Source: Luscinia megarhynchos (taxonomy: Eukaryota > Chordata > Aves > Passeriformes > Turdidae). Taken from it: a stretch of 64,000 nt of DNA. Shown one piece after another: positions 35,701 to 46,943 of the stretch. A program made the translations under genes and the position numbers. The notes beneath the pieces are model-generated. The model had not been told where the DNA came from and did not search any database. It was given only the letters and a program-made list of their open reading frames with translations. The DNA lies in the NCBI GenBank assembly GCA_034336665.1, contig JAPFBE010000002.1, positions 18,268,906 through 18,332,905 of the forward strand, in the 5' to 3' direction. Numbering within the stretch: the stretch's first letter is position 1; the number at the start of each line of letters is the position of its first letter.

Positions 35701-36126
35701 GTTGCAGTGTAGTTTTCATCTCAGAAACTGCACTGATTTTAAAAATGGCAACATCTGTGCAGCTTCCTTTGTTAAAAAACTGGGATGCAAGATGCCTTAC
35801 AAACTAACATGAGCATCTACACATATCTGCAACACTCTAAAGTGGCTGTATTGTTTTAAACTAATTTATTTTCTCAGGTACCAGCAAGGGCTGTTCTGTA
35901 TTGTTAAAACAGACAACCCTTAAGGTAGAGCTTTGAGCTAAAAATAAGTCACTCTGTCCAAGCATCCACATAAGGCTGTGCTATGCTCCATAGCTTATCT
36001 GGTCACAGTGACTTCAGAGGGACTACATTGAAGAATGCAAGGAAATATTTGGTCCCAAGCTCTGATCTCAGATCCTCCTGTAGGTCATAGAAAAGTGTGA
36101 AGTAATACTGTGCCTTCTTCCCACAG
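32721..36126. other. noncoding stretch, no gene recognised
   Basis: It holds a short 21-bp tandem duplication (33148-33189) and otherwise nothing recognisable. A 133-codon frame at 33875-34276 has no domain and is overlapped by minus-strand frames. Confidence 0.5.
33148..33189. repeat. 21-bp tandem duplication
   Basis: Two adjacent copies of GTCACAAGTATCCCAGCTCAA differing at one base (A/G at the tenth position). It is a recent small duplication, probably by replication slippage. Confidence 0.9.
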
Positions 36127-36400
36127 AATTTCCCTCAGAAGTACAAAGATCTGGTCAAGTAAGGACTAATCCTGGACCCAAACATGATGGCTGAAGAGTT
36201 GCTGGACTAGATCCTACAGACCTTGTACAAAACAAAAAAGAAAACAAGACAAATCAAAACAAACAAACATAACAGTCCTGCTGACACAGGTTGGACCTTT
36301 GCTGGAGGGAGACCTTCTAGCTTTGACACTTGGTGAGTGAAAAATGAAATTGTCAGGGTGACTTTCCCATTTTCTTCAAATAAAGATGGCAAAACTTTCA
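36127..36400 (+). CDS. candidate terminal exon with polyA signal
   Basis: A very good acceptor (CTGTGCCTTCTTCCCACAG) precedes 36127. The phase-0 frame reads NFPQKYKDLVK and stops at TAA (36160-36162). An AATAAA at 36379-36384 could end the transcript near 36400. This is the full layout of a last coding exon, but only 11 residues are coded. The bases CAAGTAAGG at the stop could instead be read as a splice donor. The upstream gene is not identified; the plus-strand candidates at 4991 and 15066 are possible but unproven partners. Confidence 0.28.
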
Positions 36401-39400
36401 CCAAAAGCAACTCTCCACACAGAACCAATTTGGGTTCTTCTAGGCAGAACTCACCAGAGAGAATTTTGTTGAATCTCACTGATATGCTTGTGGCTGTAAT
36501 GAGCTGGACATAAACAGACTAAAGGGACAGCCCACAGGTCTTCCCTTTCCCCTACCAGTGGAAAAGGGATGGGTGAGATTTCCCTGCTGTTGTTCAGCTG
36601 CTGGTTAACAGAAGAAGCTGTTCTCTCTTTGGGCTTGTGCTGGTTGAGCAGCCCCGTCTGCAGCTGTATCGTGTTACACACTGTTATGCAACCCCATCCT
36701 CCTTGCAAACAATGACAGGAGCAACCTAAATCATGAAACATAAAGACTATAATTAAAGAGGGGAAAGTGCTTATTTGGCATTCGGGTACCCACAGCCAAT
36801 TCAGATTAGCTGAACTAGCAAATCACTTGGCACAAGCTTAATGAGGATAACATTTGCACTGGACTAAATGATGATTGTTTTACCCCACTGCTGGCCAAGA
36901 CAGTAGTGTAACCTGAGTGATGCTGCCAGGGGTTGTGCAGTTCTCTCTCTTCTTAACAGACAGTGACATTTATACCACAAACAGGAAGAGCCTTTGCAGT
37001 CAAAGGCTCTGCCTCAGGTTCTGAAACTATTAGCACCCAGAGGAGCTCTGGCCCAGTATGATGCTTCAGGTCTATTTCTTATGATTGGAAGTTTGCAGGT
37101 GTACCAATCTGACAGTATCTGCTCAGACTATGCCCTGCATTTCCCTGCTGGGCTTGCATTCCTCATGCTGGCTGAGGGGTTTATGCATTTGCACAGCTTG
37201 TAGCTGAAGCTGGCTGTGAAAAGTGGAAGCTGCCAGCCAGGAACTCTGAAACTAAAGACAGTGTGCAACTGTGCAAAGCCTCTGAAAACTTTGGAAAGTG
37301 CTTCCAACCCTCTGCTCCATCCCTCCCTCCCACCTCTTACAGAAAAAAGGCCCAGAGTTTATAAGATCTGATATTTCTTTGAGAGTTTTCTTGCTGGAGG
37401 TCTTCCTTGGGGAACCCAGATTAGTATCTTGTGGAGGCATTAATAGAACAGCAGCTGTTGAATGTTAAACAAAGAGAGATTTTCATCCAACTGATTACTA
37501 GATATTAGAATTAAATAAGAATTATTTAAGAATAAGGACCCTGCTTCCCTTTTAGCTTGCAGCTTTTATACTGATGAACATCTCCAAGGAACTCTGCTGA
37601 GTTTTCTGATTTGTGCCGCAGTCATCAGGACTCCAAAAGTTTAAGCAAGCTGAAAAAAAGGTGAATGTTTTTATATCACTGCCTTGGGGACTGTGAAACT
37701 ATGTACCTGCTGGATCTTCAGTTGACCCTAGAGATATTTAGCAGAGGGAGGAAAAGTTTAAAATATAAAATATGGGGAAGATGAATCAGCACAATTTTGA
37801 TGCTGTTGGCTCCACCCACCAGTTTTAGTCATGCATCTTCCCCTTTTTCCTGCCATAATCATTATCTGCACAAAGTTAGGATTATTTTACTGATCGCTGA
37901 ATGCCAGAAAGGATCCAAGTTACACTGTCTCAGTATCAGTGACACCCACATCTTACAAATTTATATTGGATATGAAGATAATCACTTGTGACTTTGGGCG
38001 AGTAGGTCAACAGTTTATGGAGAGTTTCTGCAAAATACTGATGACAAAACACTACAGCATCTCTACCACTGGTTGAATAGTGAACACTTTGCTTGTCCCA
38101 CAGCTGTCCAGAACCCTGCATTATCCCTTCCCACAACCATCCCATCACAGCCAGAAGCTTATCTATCTGAAGAGTCAGGTCTTCAAATAGGAAAATGTTG
38201 TATGATATTGAATGACAGCTCTGTTTCTCCATATGCATACATTTTCCACAGTTAATCTTTCATTCCTGTGCCTCAGTCTCTGGGAGGATAAGTTCAGGCA
38301 TCTCCATCTTGAAAATAGCTCTGTGTTGCCCAGACAGTTAGCTAAATTTGAGAAGCAACAGGTTATTCCCCAAAGGCATCATAAAGGCTAGGGTCTCTGT
38401 TTGCCAGGAGAGTGCAATATCACATTTTACTGGCTGACATATGAGACATCACTTCTGCCAACACAACAAGATAGTTTTTGAGCCTGGGTGTATCCATACC
38501 CAAGCCTCATCTCAGAGCTCCACATTCACACATGCTTCCTAACCTCCTCCAGGTTTTAGGCCCTCATTTGTTTGTACATCTGGGATGGGAGCCTCAGCAG
38601 CCCTGGGCCAGCTGAGCTCTGCTTTTGCTTAGCTTTTCTATATACTTTGGGTGCAAACCATGATTTTGCACGCTAACTAGTCCTTAATTACACTCATGTT
38701 TAGATTCCTGCTCCCCTTAGCTGAGCTGAGCTCTCAGCAAGTGGTTCATGTTCCTGAACATGTGGCAAGTGACTGGTCTTACATGCTGGTAGAGAGGGGC
38801 TTATTTACAACTGGGGTCATTTCCAAGCTGTAAGACCTAACAGGTTTGTCTGTGGATGCAGGGGAGAATTTGCAAAGTGGAGCTGAGGGAGTTTATTCAG
38901 AACTTGCTTGCCTTAAGATCTGACCCCTGATTGACTTGGCCTCACTAGAAGCTCTTACTTGCCCTTTAGGAAGGATGGAAGTGGGAGAAGAGGAAGGTGG
39001 AAGCATTATTCCTAGTTCAGGTTCCTGCCTTCTCCTTCATGGAGAGATAAACTGATCTGATACTCCATCTACAGGAGCTTCTCTGGCTCTAAAAGTACTG
39101 TTGCCAGATAATTTTTAAAGAAGTATATTATTTAGTTTTAATTCTTTAAACTTAGGCTTAAGTTCATAGATAACTGTCCATATATATAAATTTTTTTAAA
39201 GCTACTTTGGGAATACTTACAGCTAGGCTGATGCTGAGTGTCAGAACTTGGCTCTTTGAGATGCTGCAAGTAGTACAGGGAGAAAAACTGCCTAGGGACT
39301 GCAAAAAAAGAGGCTCTTTAGCAGCCTATGGTGTCACTCCTCCTAAGTATTCTGTTTCTCCCGGGAAAACTGTTCTCATGGATCACCCTGCTTGAATGGA

Positions 39401-40837
39401 GGACCAGTTGGGTATCTGATATTTTTTCAGAAGTCATGTATTTATAAGGTTAGAGATTGACAACAAACACTTAATAACTTTAAAAGGTGAAATTGTGTGT
39501 TATGTTGGTGTATTCTCTTCCTTCCAAGTCCTTCCTTCCTCTAGACTGTAAGTGTGTTTTCTACTTTAACTCTGTAATGCCAAAACCAAGCTGAGATGGG
39601 TTGTTCTCTTTTCCAGCTTTTAGTGATTCTAGTCAAATACAAAGAGTTAATCTCTTCTGCATATGTTGAAACAAAAGTTTCTTCTGGCTCAAGTGCTGCT
39701 TTGTTAAAGTCTGTCTTTTCTTTACTCTCTCTGCTTTTTGGAATCAAATTTATGGTTGCATCTCCACAGAGTATGAAAGTTTCTTTTTATTATTATTTTA
39801 AGTAAAAAATATAACTGCCGTGGTCTCCCACTTCCTGGATGACATTGGCAACTTTACTTGTGGCTACTGACATTTCAAGAGATCCATCTTATACAGGCAG
39901 TCTGTGTTTGGCTAAATTTAGCAAGCCATGGATCAAGTGGCAAGTATGTTCCACCCTGAAACCTATTTTTGGGAGGAACTCAGCACAGGCACCAAGAGGT
40001 TAAAAAGCTGTGTGGGGGAGAAATTTAAAAAAAAAAAAAGAAAAGACAAGAAGCAAAATATTTTGCAAGAATTGTTGCTATGTTCTGAGCTTCAGCTCTT
40101 GAACACTGTGGCTCTGAATCACGTTCACTGGGGAAACAGCTGCAGCTGTTTAAGATGCTACTGCTCCTCAGCTGTTTGTTACCTTCCTTTCGCAGGCTGG
40201 GGGCTGAACAGAAACTTTCTTCAGCAGCTTAGACTAATGTTACCCTTTCTAACCTAAGGCAAATGAGACCCAGGCGTGTACCCCATTTCCCCAGCATCAC
40301 TGGGGAGTGTAGCAGGCCCTGCAAGAGGGTTGGGGTGGGCAGGGGTAGTGTAAGCAGCCCCAGAAAGTTTCTGTAACATGTTTGGAAGGGCTGTGTTTAT
40401 GTGTGCTGTGTGCCTGAGAGTCCTGACTGTACTCTGCTGTCCCTGACCATGAAATATGTTTCTACAGATTCAGTTCTGACTGGGTTAGTTAAAAGTGTTT
40501 TGAAAAATTGGCTTGACTAAATCACAGAGAAACCATGGTGTGTACATGCTGGTCTGTGATTAATTGATGAGCGCAGTGCTAACCAGATAAAAACCAGTTG
40601 TCAGCTCATAGCAGTGCATTCATATGGCTTGGTGCATGTTTATCCCAGCGGTTTGAACCCTGTTTTGTTTCTAGACACTGTTTATTCCCTCCTGTAGAAG
40701 CGTACGTTAGCCAAAAGGATTTGTAAGGCTGTCCTAGAACAGAGGTGTAGCACTGTGTGCCCATCCTCTCCCAGCTGCCAGGGCTGCCCTGGGATGGAAG
40801 ATGGAAAGCAGACTGCCTCTCTGGGAGCCCTGCCAGC
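36401..40837. other. noncoding stretch, no gene recognised
   Basis: AT-rich DNA. Acceptor-like tracts precede short frames at 37343 and 39619, but no donors or domains support them. An A run lies at about 40027-40039. No repeat family was recognised. Confidence 0.5.
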
Positions 40838-41116
40838 GGCTGACTCAAGGTGAAGGATCTTGGAGACCGGCTGTAATGGGTGAGAGCCGCGCCCGGTCTG
40901 GTTCAGCAGCACACCTGGTGCTGCCCGCTTCAGCAGGGCTCGGGAAAGGCTCCCGACACCGTGCCTGTGGCTCACCCCGCTGCAGCCAAACCAGCCCTGT
41001 GCACTCACTGAGCTTTGAGGTCTCAAACTGCCCCAGCCTGTGCGGGTGGGGAGCTGGCACAGCCCCTCTCCCTCCCTGCTGGAGCAGAGAGATGGATGAA
41101 ACTAGTCCGGGAGCAG
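40838..41116 (+). promoter_or_regulatory. CpG-rich block with first-exon candidate
   Basis: A CpG-enriched patch (GAGCCGCGCCCGG, CCCGACACCG, CGGGTGGGG) ends at an ATG with a favourable context (GAGATGG, 41092). The frame runs MDETSPGA and then hits a consensus donor, GAGCAG then GTGAGTC, at 41117. This is the arrangement of a promoter plus a first coding exon that ends one base into a codon. No TATA box is seen, as expected for a CpG promoter. The short peptide cannot be matched to a family. It may be a lncRNA start. Confidence 0.3.
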
Positions 41117-42667
41117 GTGAGTCATGGGCTGGCTCCTTGCTTCCTCTTGGGGCAGTCTCTTGCCTGAGGATCCAGAGGCATGTCAGAGACAGGAAAGGGA
41201 CAGTTAGTTTCTAGTGGGGATGCTGGGCTGGCAGTCTGGAAGTGTAGGAGATTCCCAGCTGTGCTACTGGCCTCAGCTTCCCTGGAAAACAAAACAGAGA
41301 TAATAATTACTCTGTCATGGATTTCAGGCTCTGGAATATTGAACATTACTTAAGGGAGTATTTTTGGGCCTATCACTTTTGTGTTTTTATTAGCAACACT
41401 GGCACTTAAAATGACAATAATCTGGGTATGTAACAGACTCTTCATTATGTAGCTGTTTGCTTTTTCCTTTACTGAGCCCAGTCAACAGGCAAAATAGTTC
41501 AGGATCTTCTGAGTCAGCTGTTAGTGCAGTGTGAGAGCAAGCATGATTAAGATTTTTTAAAGTTCTGTAATGTAGGAAAAAAAGAAGAGGGAGTTCCCTT
41601 GTTTGTTAGAATGCACTAAATAAGTCCTTATTATTATATCTTAACACTGAGATTTTGACCAGCCTAAAAGGCATCATGGTAATGAAGAAACTAATGCAGT
41701 AAGTACTTTTAGTGCCCAAGTGTTTAGGAGTATTTAGGAGCTTTGCTTTCCTAAGCATTCAGTACTCTTCTTTTTCACAAAAGTCATGAGAGCACGTGGT
41801 ACTCAGCCTTGAAAACATCTTGATCTCTGCAAAAGCAGATAAGGCCATGTTTATTTTGTATTCCTAGAGCTGGGGCAGCAAGGGGGGAAATCCCATCCCT
41901 GAAAGAAGCACACCTAATTTCTCCCCTTCATGGGAAAAGACCAAGTATTTCTCAAGCCACAAGCATCTAACCTGTAATAAATCAGAAACCTGGTTCAATA
42001 ATGATACTTTTCTGAGCAGCCTTAATATTCCAACAAAATTCTGTCATTAAACTTCTTGAAAAGTTTAATTCTTGGTCTTATTTGAGGCAACACAGATTGG
42101 AGTGTAATTTTCAGATCAGGCTCATCCTCCCCTATTTTCCCTTTGGTGAAAGGAAGTAGGAGGGGCCATTTCAGCCCTCTCCTTGCATGAAGGATGCAGC
42201 AGTGCTAAAGAACAGAAATGCTCCAAAGCTGCTTGGAAAGAGAAGCAATTTAATTCCTACCTTAAGTGGGGATCTTTTGTATTCTATTTCAGCAAGGGCT
42301 GCTGCACACATGAATGGACTGAGGTCAAACTGCAAACAGACTAAACCTCAGTGAAACTAGTGTGGAGGGAGAATCTGCACACACTGCTTCCCTTTGGAGG
42401 CAGAAGTAGGAAAGAGTTAAGACCCCTAATGCTGCCTGAAGGTGGAAATACTGGAACCCCTCCCTCAAAAATGATAGGCAGCAGGGACTTCAGCTGGCTA
42501 TTGACTTTTTCAAGTGTGAAAGTATTGAGGAAGGAAAAATGATGGTTTTCTTGTAATGATCGAGGAAGTCTGTCCTAATGGCTAGCTGCTACTGAACACT
42601 TTCCAGCTCTCCCCTTTCCTCTGTTCCTCCTTCCTGACTATGAAGTGAGCTGTCTAAGGAGACACAA
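41117..42667. other. noncoding stretch, no gene recognised
   Basis: If the first-exon candidate ending at 41116 is real, this is its intron. Nothing else can be identified. Confidence 0.45.
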
Positions 42668-42872
42668 ACCCATCATCCTTCATCTCCCTCCTCTTTCCCC
42701 CCCTTCCCCCTTCCTTTCCCCCTTTCCCCCCCTCTTTTCTTTTCCACCCTCCTTTTTCCCCCTTTTGCCCATTTCTGCTTTTTCCCCTCTTTTTCTCTGT
42801 CTTTCACTTCTTTTTCTGTCCCTCTTTTTTTTGTTTTTGTTTTTGTTTGTTTGTTTGTTTGTTTTTTCCCCA
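42668..42872. repeat. polypyrimidine tract grading into (TTTG)n
   Basis: About 165 bases of nearly pure C and T on the plus strand (blocks such as CTTTCCCCCCCTTCCCCCTT) run into TTTTTG and then TTTG units. Long polypurine/polypyrimidine tracts can form intramolecular triplexes. The open frames on both strands are artefacts of the low complexity. Confidence 0.93.
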
Positions 42873-45004
42873 GTAGCATCAGCTAGCTGAGGGATGGCAG
42901 GGATGGTCGTGCTGGCCTGAGGGAGAAGCTCAGCTGCAGAAAGGGGTTGTGAGCATGTAAGAGCCAGTGATCTGAGGGTGATTCTCAGGAAAACAAAATC
43001 TGCTGACTCTTGTGTTGGCAGCTGGAGCTGTTAATGAAGGGGCTGTGTATCTGCTGAGCAGATCTATTAATGCCTGGTATTGTCAGGCTTGCTCTCACAC
43101 CAGCCTGTTACTGGAGGTGGCTTGGGAGCAATATATGCTGTGCTCAGCTGTTCCCTCTTCAGGGCAGTAATTTCTGGCACAGAAAGGGTCAGTAGCCCAC
43201 AGCTGGCAGCGTTCTTGTGTTCTGCAGCAGGAATAGCCAGGGCCAATGTCAAAAGTTTGAAGAGGCTTTTAAATAGAGTTTAAATGAATTTCAAAAGGTG
43301 ACATGAGAATGTGAGCAAATACATCGCTTGTTTGATCTCTCCTGTGTTCATCATTGGAGGGGAGAAAAAAGGAATTTGTGCATTCTTTGCAAGGAATGGA
43401 GGAAACACCCCATTCAGCTACCAAATCTGCTTGTAATGGAAACTTACCACTCCCTACATTTTTGGCTGGCTGCAGAGGTCAGAAGGGGTAACAGTAGTAT
43501 TGTGCTGGGTTTAGTGTTGCTCTAGTTCTGAGGAGGAAACTTAGTCTTGTCAATGTAAGCTGAAATAATCTCTTACTATGGACACAAATGATACTTAAGC
43601 CATTAACATTTCAGTGATAAATATCTCCTCATATGGTAAAAGTCCTAGAAAAGTGGCTTTGATAAAAATTAAGATGATTGTCTAACTGGAAACTTTCTAT
43701 TTTCAAGGCACTTGGACTGTGTTGGTATATGACACTCGATTTGCTCTGACAAGTAAGGTCCCAGTGGGGTAATTTCTAAGGCTTCTGGCTTGGTCCTTGT
43801 GGCCTGTTTAGAGAGCCCTCCAAAGCAAGCAGTGAGCTACTCCTAAATGCTGGTCCTGGCAGTGCTCTTGCAGCTGAGGCACTGCAGCTCCATCTGTGTT
43901 TCACGAGGGTCTTTTCTGTATCAGGAGACCAGGTGTGAGCTCTCTCAGTGGGAGAGGAAAGGCTGCCAGGCCCTCAGGAAAGCTGGCAATTGGCTCGGTT
44001 TCCAGAAAAATCAGTGCTTGTGGGTAGTTTCTATAATGAATCCCAGGAGCTCTTGGAAAATTATTTTCTCTGGTACCACCAGCTCAGCACCATCCTTCTG
44101 ATGGCCTTAGTGGAAAGCAGGGTGGGCACAGGCTTGTCTCAGTGCCTACAACAAAGGCAGTGTTTCTGAGAAGTGTTGAGCTGTCTGCACAAACACAGGT
44201 TGGCTCCTCCATCTGTGTGTGACATGTGACGTTCAGGAAAAGTGAGGTGTGTAGTACTCATGTGGTGAGGAGAACTTGTGGCCTGTCAAGCCAGCATTTG
44301 CTGTCCCAGAGTACCTGGCTCACAAAGCCCTATTTGCTTCTGCAGTTTCTGCAGTTGTGGTAGAGAAGGGCCAAGTTTCAGGGAGGAAAAAAGTGGCCAT
44401 GAGAATTTTAACTCACTAAAAAAAGAAACAGACACTGCAATCCTTGCTATGACTCATCTGGGCTGTTACTTGAAAAAGGCAGGCTGAGCAGTTGAGGACC
44501 TCCTTACTCAGGGGAGCAGCACTCATTTGTGAACTCCCTGAAGCCCTGAAAGTAGAAATGGTATAGGTGAGCAGTTCCCATGCTGAGCCTCCGACCACTG
44601 ATTTCCCTTCAACCACGGCCAGATGCAGCTTAGGGAGAGCCAGCAGGTCACGGCTGGCTAGTTACTTCCCACCTGCTGCTTCCACTGCTGCTAAACAAGT
44701 TTGAGAAGAAAAATCCAGCATATATGTTCTCATTGTCATCTTTCTCTTAACAGCAGATGATGAAATAGTTGCAGGAATATCAATAATTCCTGGATGACGG
44801 GGCTTTGCTCTGCAGTGAGTGTTGCTAATGGGGAGGGGTGTCTATAAAGAAAGCTGGTGTCTGCCTTATTAAAGTGTGAGTGGAGATAATTTCAAGATGT
44901 TTTGACAATGTTTTTCCCACTTGGAGCTTTATTACAGATTCACAGAGAGTCAAAGCACTGCTGTGAACTGCAGCAGCTTGTTCAGTCACCTCCCTTCAGT
45001 GAAC
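42873..45004. other. noncoding stretch, no gene recognised
   Basis: No gene or repeat was recognised. It leads into the CpG island starting near 45005. Confidence 0.5.
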
Positions 45005-45860
45005 AAGCCGTGCTCCCCCGGGGCCTTGCTGGGACATGAAAGTGCCGACACTCATGCTGGAAAACCTTCGCTGCCTCCTCCTCCCTGGGGATTAGGGACT
45101 TGTTGAGTCCTACGGGGAGAGGCTGTCCTCCCAGCTCAGCAGATGCTGGTACAGACTGCTGTCTTTGGGGGCAGGTCGGGGCTGTTCCAGTGTCCAGCAG
45201 CCCGGGCAGAGGAGCCTGGCTGTCCCCGGCCAGCGCTGCTGTTTGCTCAGGGAGCGGGAGCCGGGCGATAAGGCGTCCCTCGAGATAAAGCGCTTTTGTT
45301 GTTTGCCTGCTGGGTCAGGGCTCGCTAGGTGCTCTGCATTGCTGCGCGTTAAGGGTGTAGGCCGCTTAAAAGAAATTTAAAAAGGGACTTTGAATGGGCT
45401 GGGTCAAGGTGTCAGAGGGTTAAACCAGAACAGTTCCGGAACTTGCTGGAGGGAGAAAGTTGTATAACATCACCTTACACCGAGTAAACCTCTTCCTCTG
45501 AGCCGGCCAGTCCTGTACGCGAGAGGGAAACAGTCGTGAAATCATAAAGCCATCGCCTGTTTAACGAGCTTTTTTTTTTTTTTTTTTCAGCCGAGTTTTT
45601 GCTGGTGTGTATCGCCATCCCTCAAGGCAGGAAAACAGATTGCTGGGGGGAGGTAGGAGCAGAGGAAAAAAAAAGCACCGAAAACCCGACCAGGATGCAG
45701 GCTTGGCAGTTTAACAGTGCCACCTCCTGGCTGGCCCCGGCAGGGAGGGGTGTCCCGGTCCCACTGACGTGTCCCGCACCCACTTGGGACAGCAGCAGCC
45801 GTGCCATCCCACGCACGGATTTCTCACCGAGCGATGGGCGCTGCGGGGCTGCAAAGGGGA
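45005..45860. promoter_or_regulatory. CpG island, best promoter candidate
   Basis: Roughly 45 CpG dinucleotides are spread over about 850 bp by my hand count, far denser than anywhere else in the window. Examples are GGAGCGGGAGCCGGGCGATA, TTGCTGCGCGTTAAG, GTACGCGAGAGG and CACCGAGCGATGGGCGCTGC. CpG islands normally mark promoters of broadly expressed or developmental genes. On the minus strand a donor-like CGCTCG then GTGAGAAAT at about 45827 would suit a first exon reading leftwards. On the plus strand no equally good donor is seen. I find no coding sequence tied to it. Confidence 0.5.
45570..45587. repeat. poly-T run followed by CAG
   Basis: Eighteen T in a row and then CAG inside the CpG island. 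It is either a slippage-prone homopolymer or the tail of a minus-strand retroposed sequence. It also makes a very strong acceptor look-alike on the plus strand. Confidence 0.95.
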
Positions 45861-46923
45861 AAAATAGCTGCAGCTTTGAGCCTGGTCAGTGCAGCAGCCA
45901 GGAATTGTGTTTGGTGTGCAAAGGATGGTCCAAACGGGGTTGTTCTGCTAATGCAAGCACCTCGATTTTTTTTTTTTTCGTTTTGTTTGTTTGTTTGTTT
46001 TGGTTTGGGGTTTTTTGTTGGATTGGATGAAAAGAAGCCCTGATCTTGTCTCCTCCCCCAGGGATGGGGGCGGTCAGAACATAAAATGTTTTGATTCACA
46101 ATGGGGTGGGTACAATAGGAGAGATCCCCTTTGGTAAGGTCAGATCAATTGTCCAAATGCTGGTATTTAAACTTCATGTTAATTAAAGGCAAAAAAAATT
46201 ACAAAGGTACTTAGAAATGAAATCACCTTTTCTATGACACTCTTGTAAAGATTTGTCCTTAGAACAGGCTGGATTTTCCTGGTTTTAGGGGGTAGCCATT
46301 GTCCCATCCTCTTGGTGTCTGATCTGTTGGCACAGGACCTGGGCTGCTGCACAAGGCAGCATGGATGTAGGCAGGCAGCCCTGCTGGGACTGCACTGGGT
46401 ACTGCTGAAAATACCTCCTGAGCCAGGATGATGTGAGGATGTGCTCCTCCTCGAGATGGGGAGGGGATCAGCTAGAACTTGCCTGGGACTGAGGAGCTGT
46501 AGCTTGGGGTACTGGGGAAAAAGGAACCCTTAGGGATGCCAGTAGAACAGGGTCTCACCTTTGGAGGGCACCTTGGTTTCCCTGGAGGGCTGGATTCACA
46601 AAATTATTTTTGCTGTTGCACTTAAGTTTCCAGTAAGTTGAGCAGTATTCAGGACTCCCTTGCAGGTGAGCAGCAGTCCCACAGAAGTTTAGGTGTCTCT
46701 CAACCTCCTGCCTTGCTGCCCCGCTTGTGGCTACAGAATTTCTATGACCCTTGCAGAGCCAGTCCAAGAAGAAAGCCCAAGGCAGAGGTGAGCAGCTTTC
46801 TGCTGGTGTGGTTGTGAGCAGGTGTGCAGCAGAGCAGAATGAACCTCATGTGGGTGCAAGGGAGGGAAGAGGAGTGCACAGCTGAGGTGGCACAGGCATG
46901 ACCACTGCTCCAGGGGCCTCAGT
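45861..46923. other. noncoding stretch with T/G-rich tract
   Basis: A T-rich tract with (TTTG)n lies at about 45967-46018. The rest has no recognised gene or repeat. Confidence 0.5.
45967..46018. repeat. T-rich / (TTTG)n simple repeat
   Basis: A T12 run leads into TTTTG and TTTG units and then T/G-rich sequence. It is a low-complexity repeat beside the CpG island. Confidence 0.9.
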
Positions 46924-46943
46924 GCTCTGCTCTGCTCTGCTCT
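46924..46943. repeat. (GCTCT)4 short tandem repeat
   Basis: Four perfect GCTCT units. It is a minor microsatellite. Confidence 0.9.

Noticed and set aside
37343..37466. A 41-codon frame after a strong pyrimidine-rich acceptor (CCTCCCACCTCTTACAG).
   Set aside because: No donor or polyA signal supports it and the peptide is not recognised. A strong acceptor alone is common in pyrimidine-rich DNA.
39619..39805. Hydrophobic frame after CTCTTTTCCAG.
   Set aside because: T-rich DNA produces hydrophobic translations by chance, and no donor or domain is seen.
42645..42890. Open frames in the polypyrimidine tract (leucine/serine/phenylalanine-rich, and lysine/glycine/glutamate-rich on the other strand).
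   Set aside because: Artefacts of low-complexity C/T sequence.
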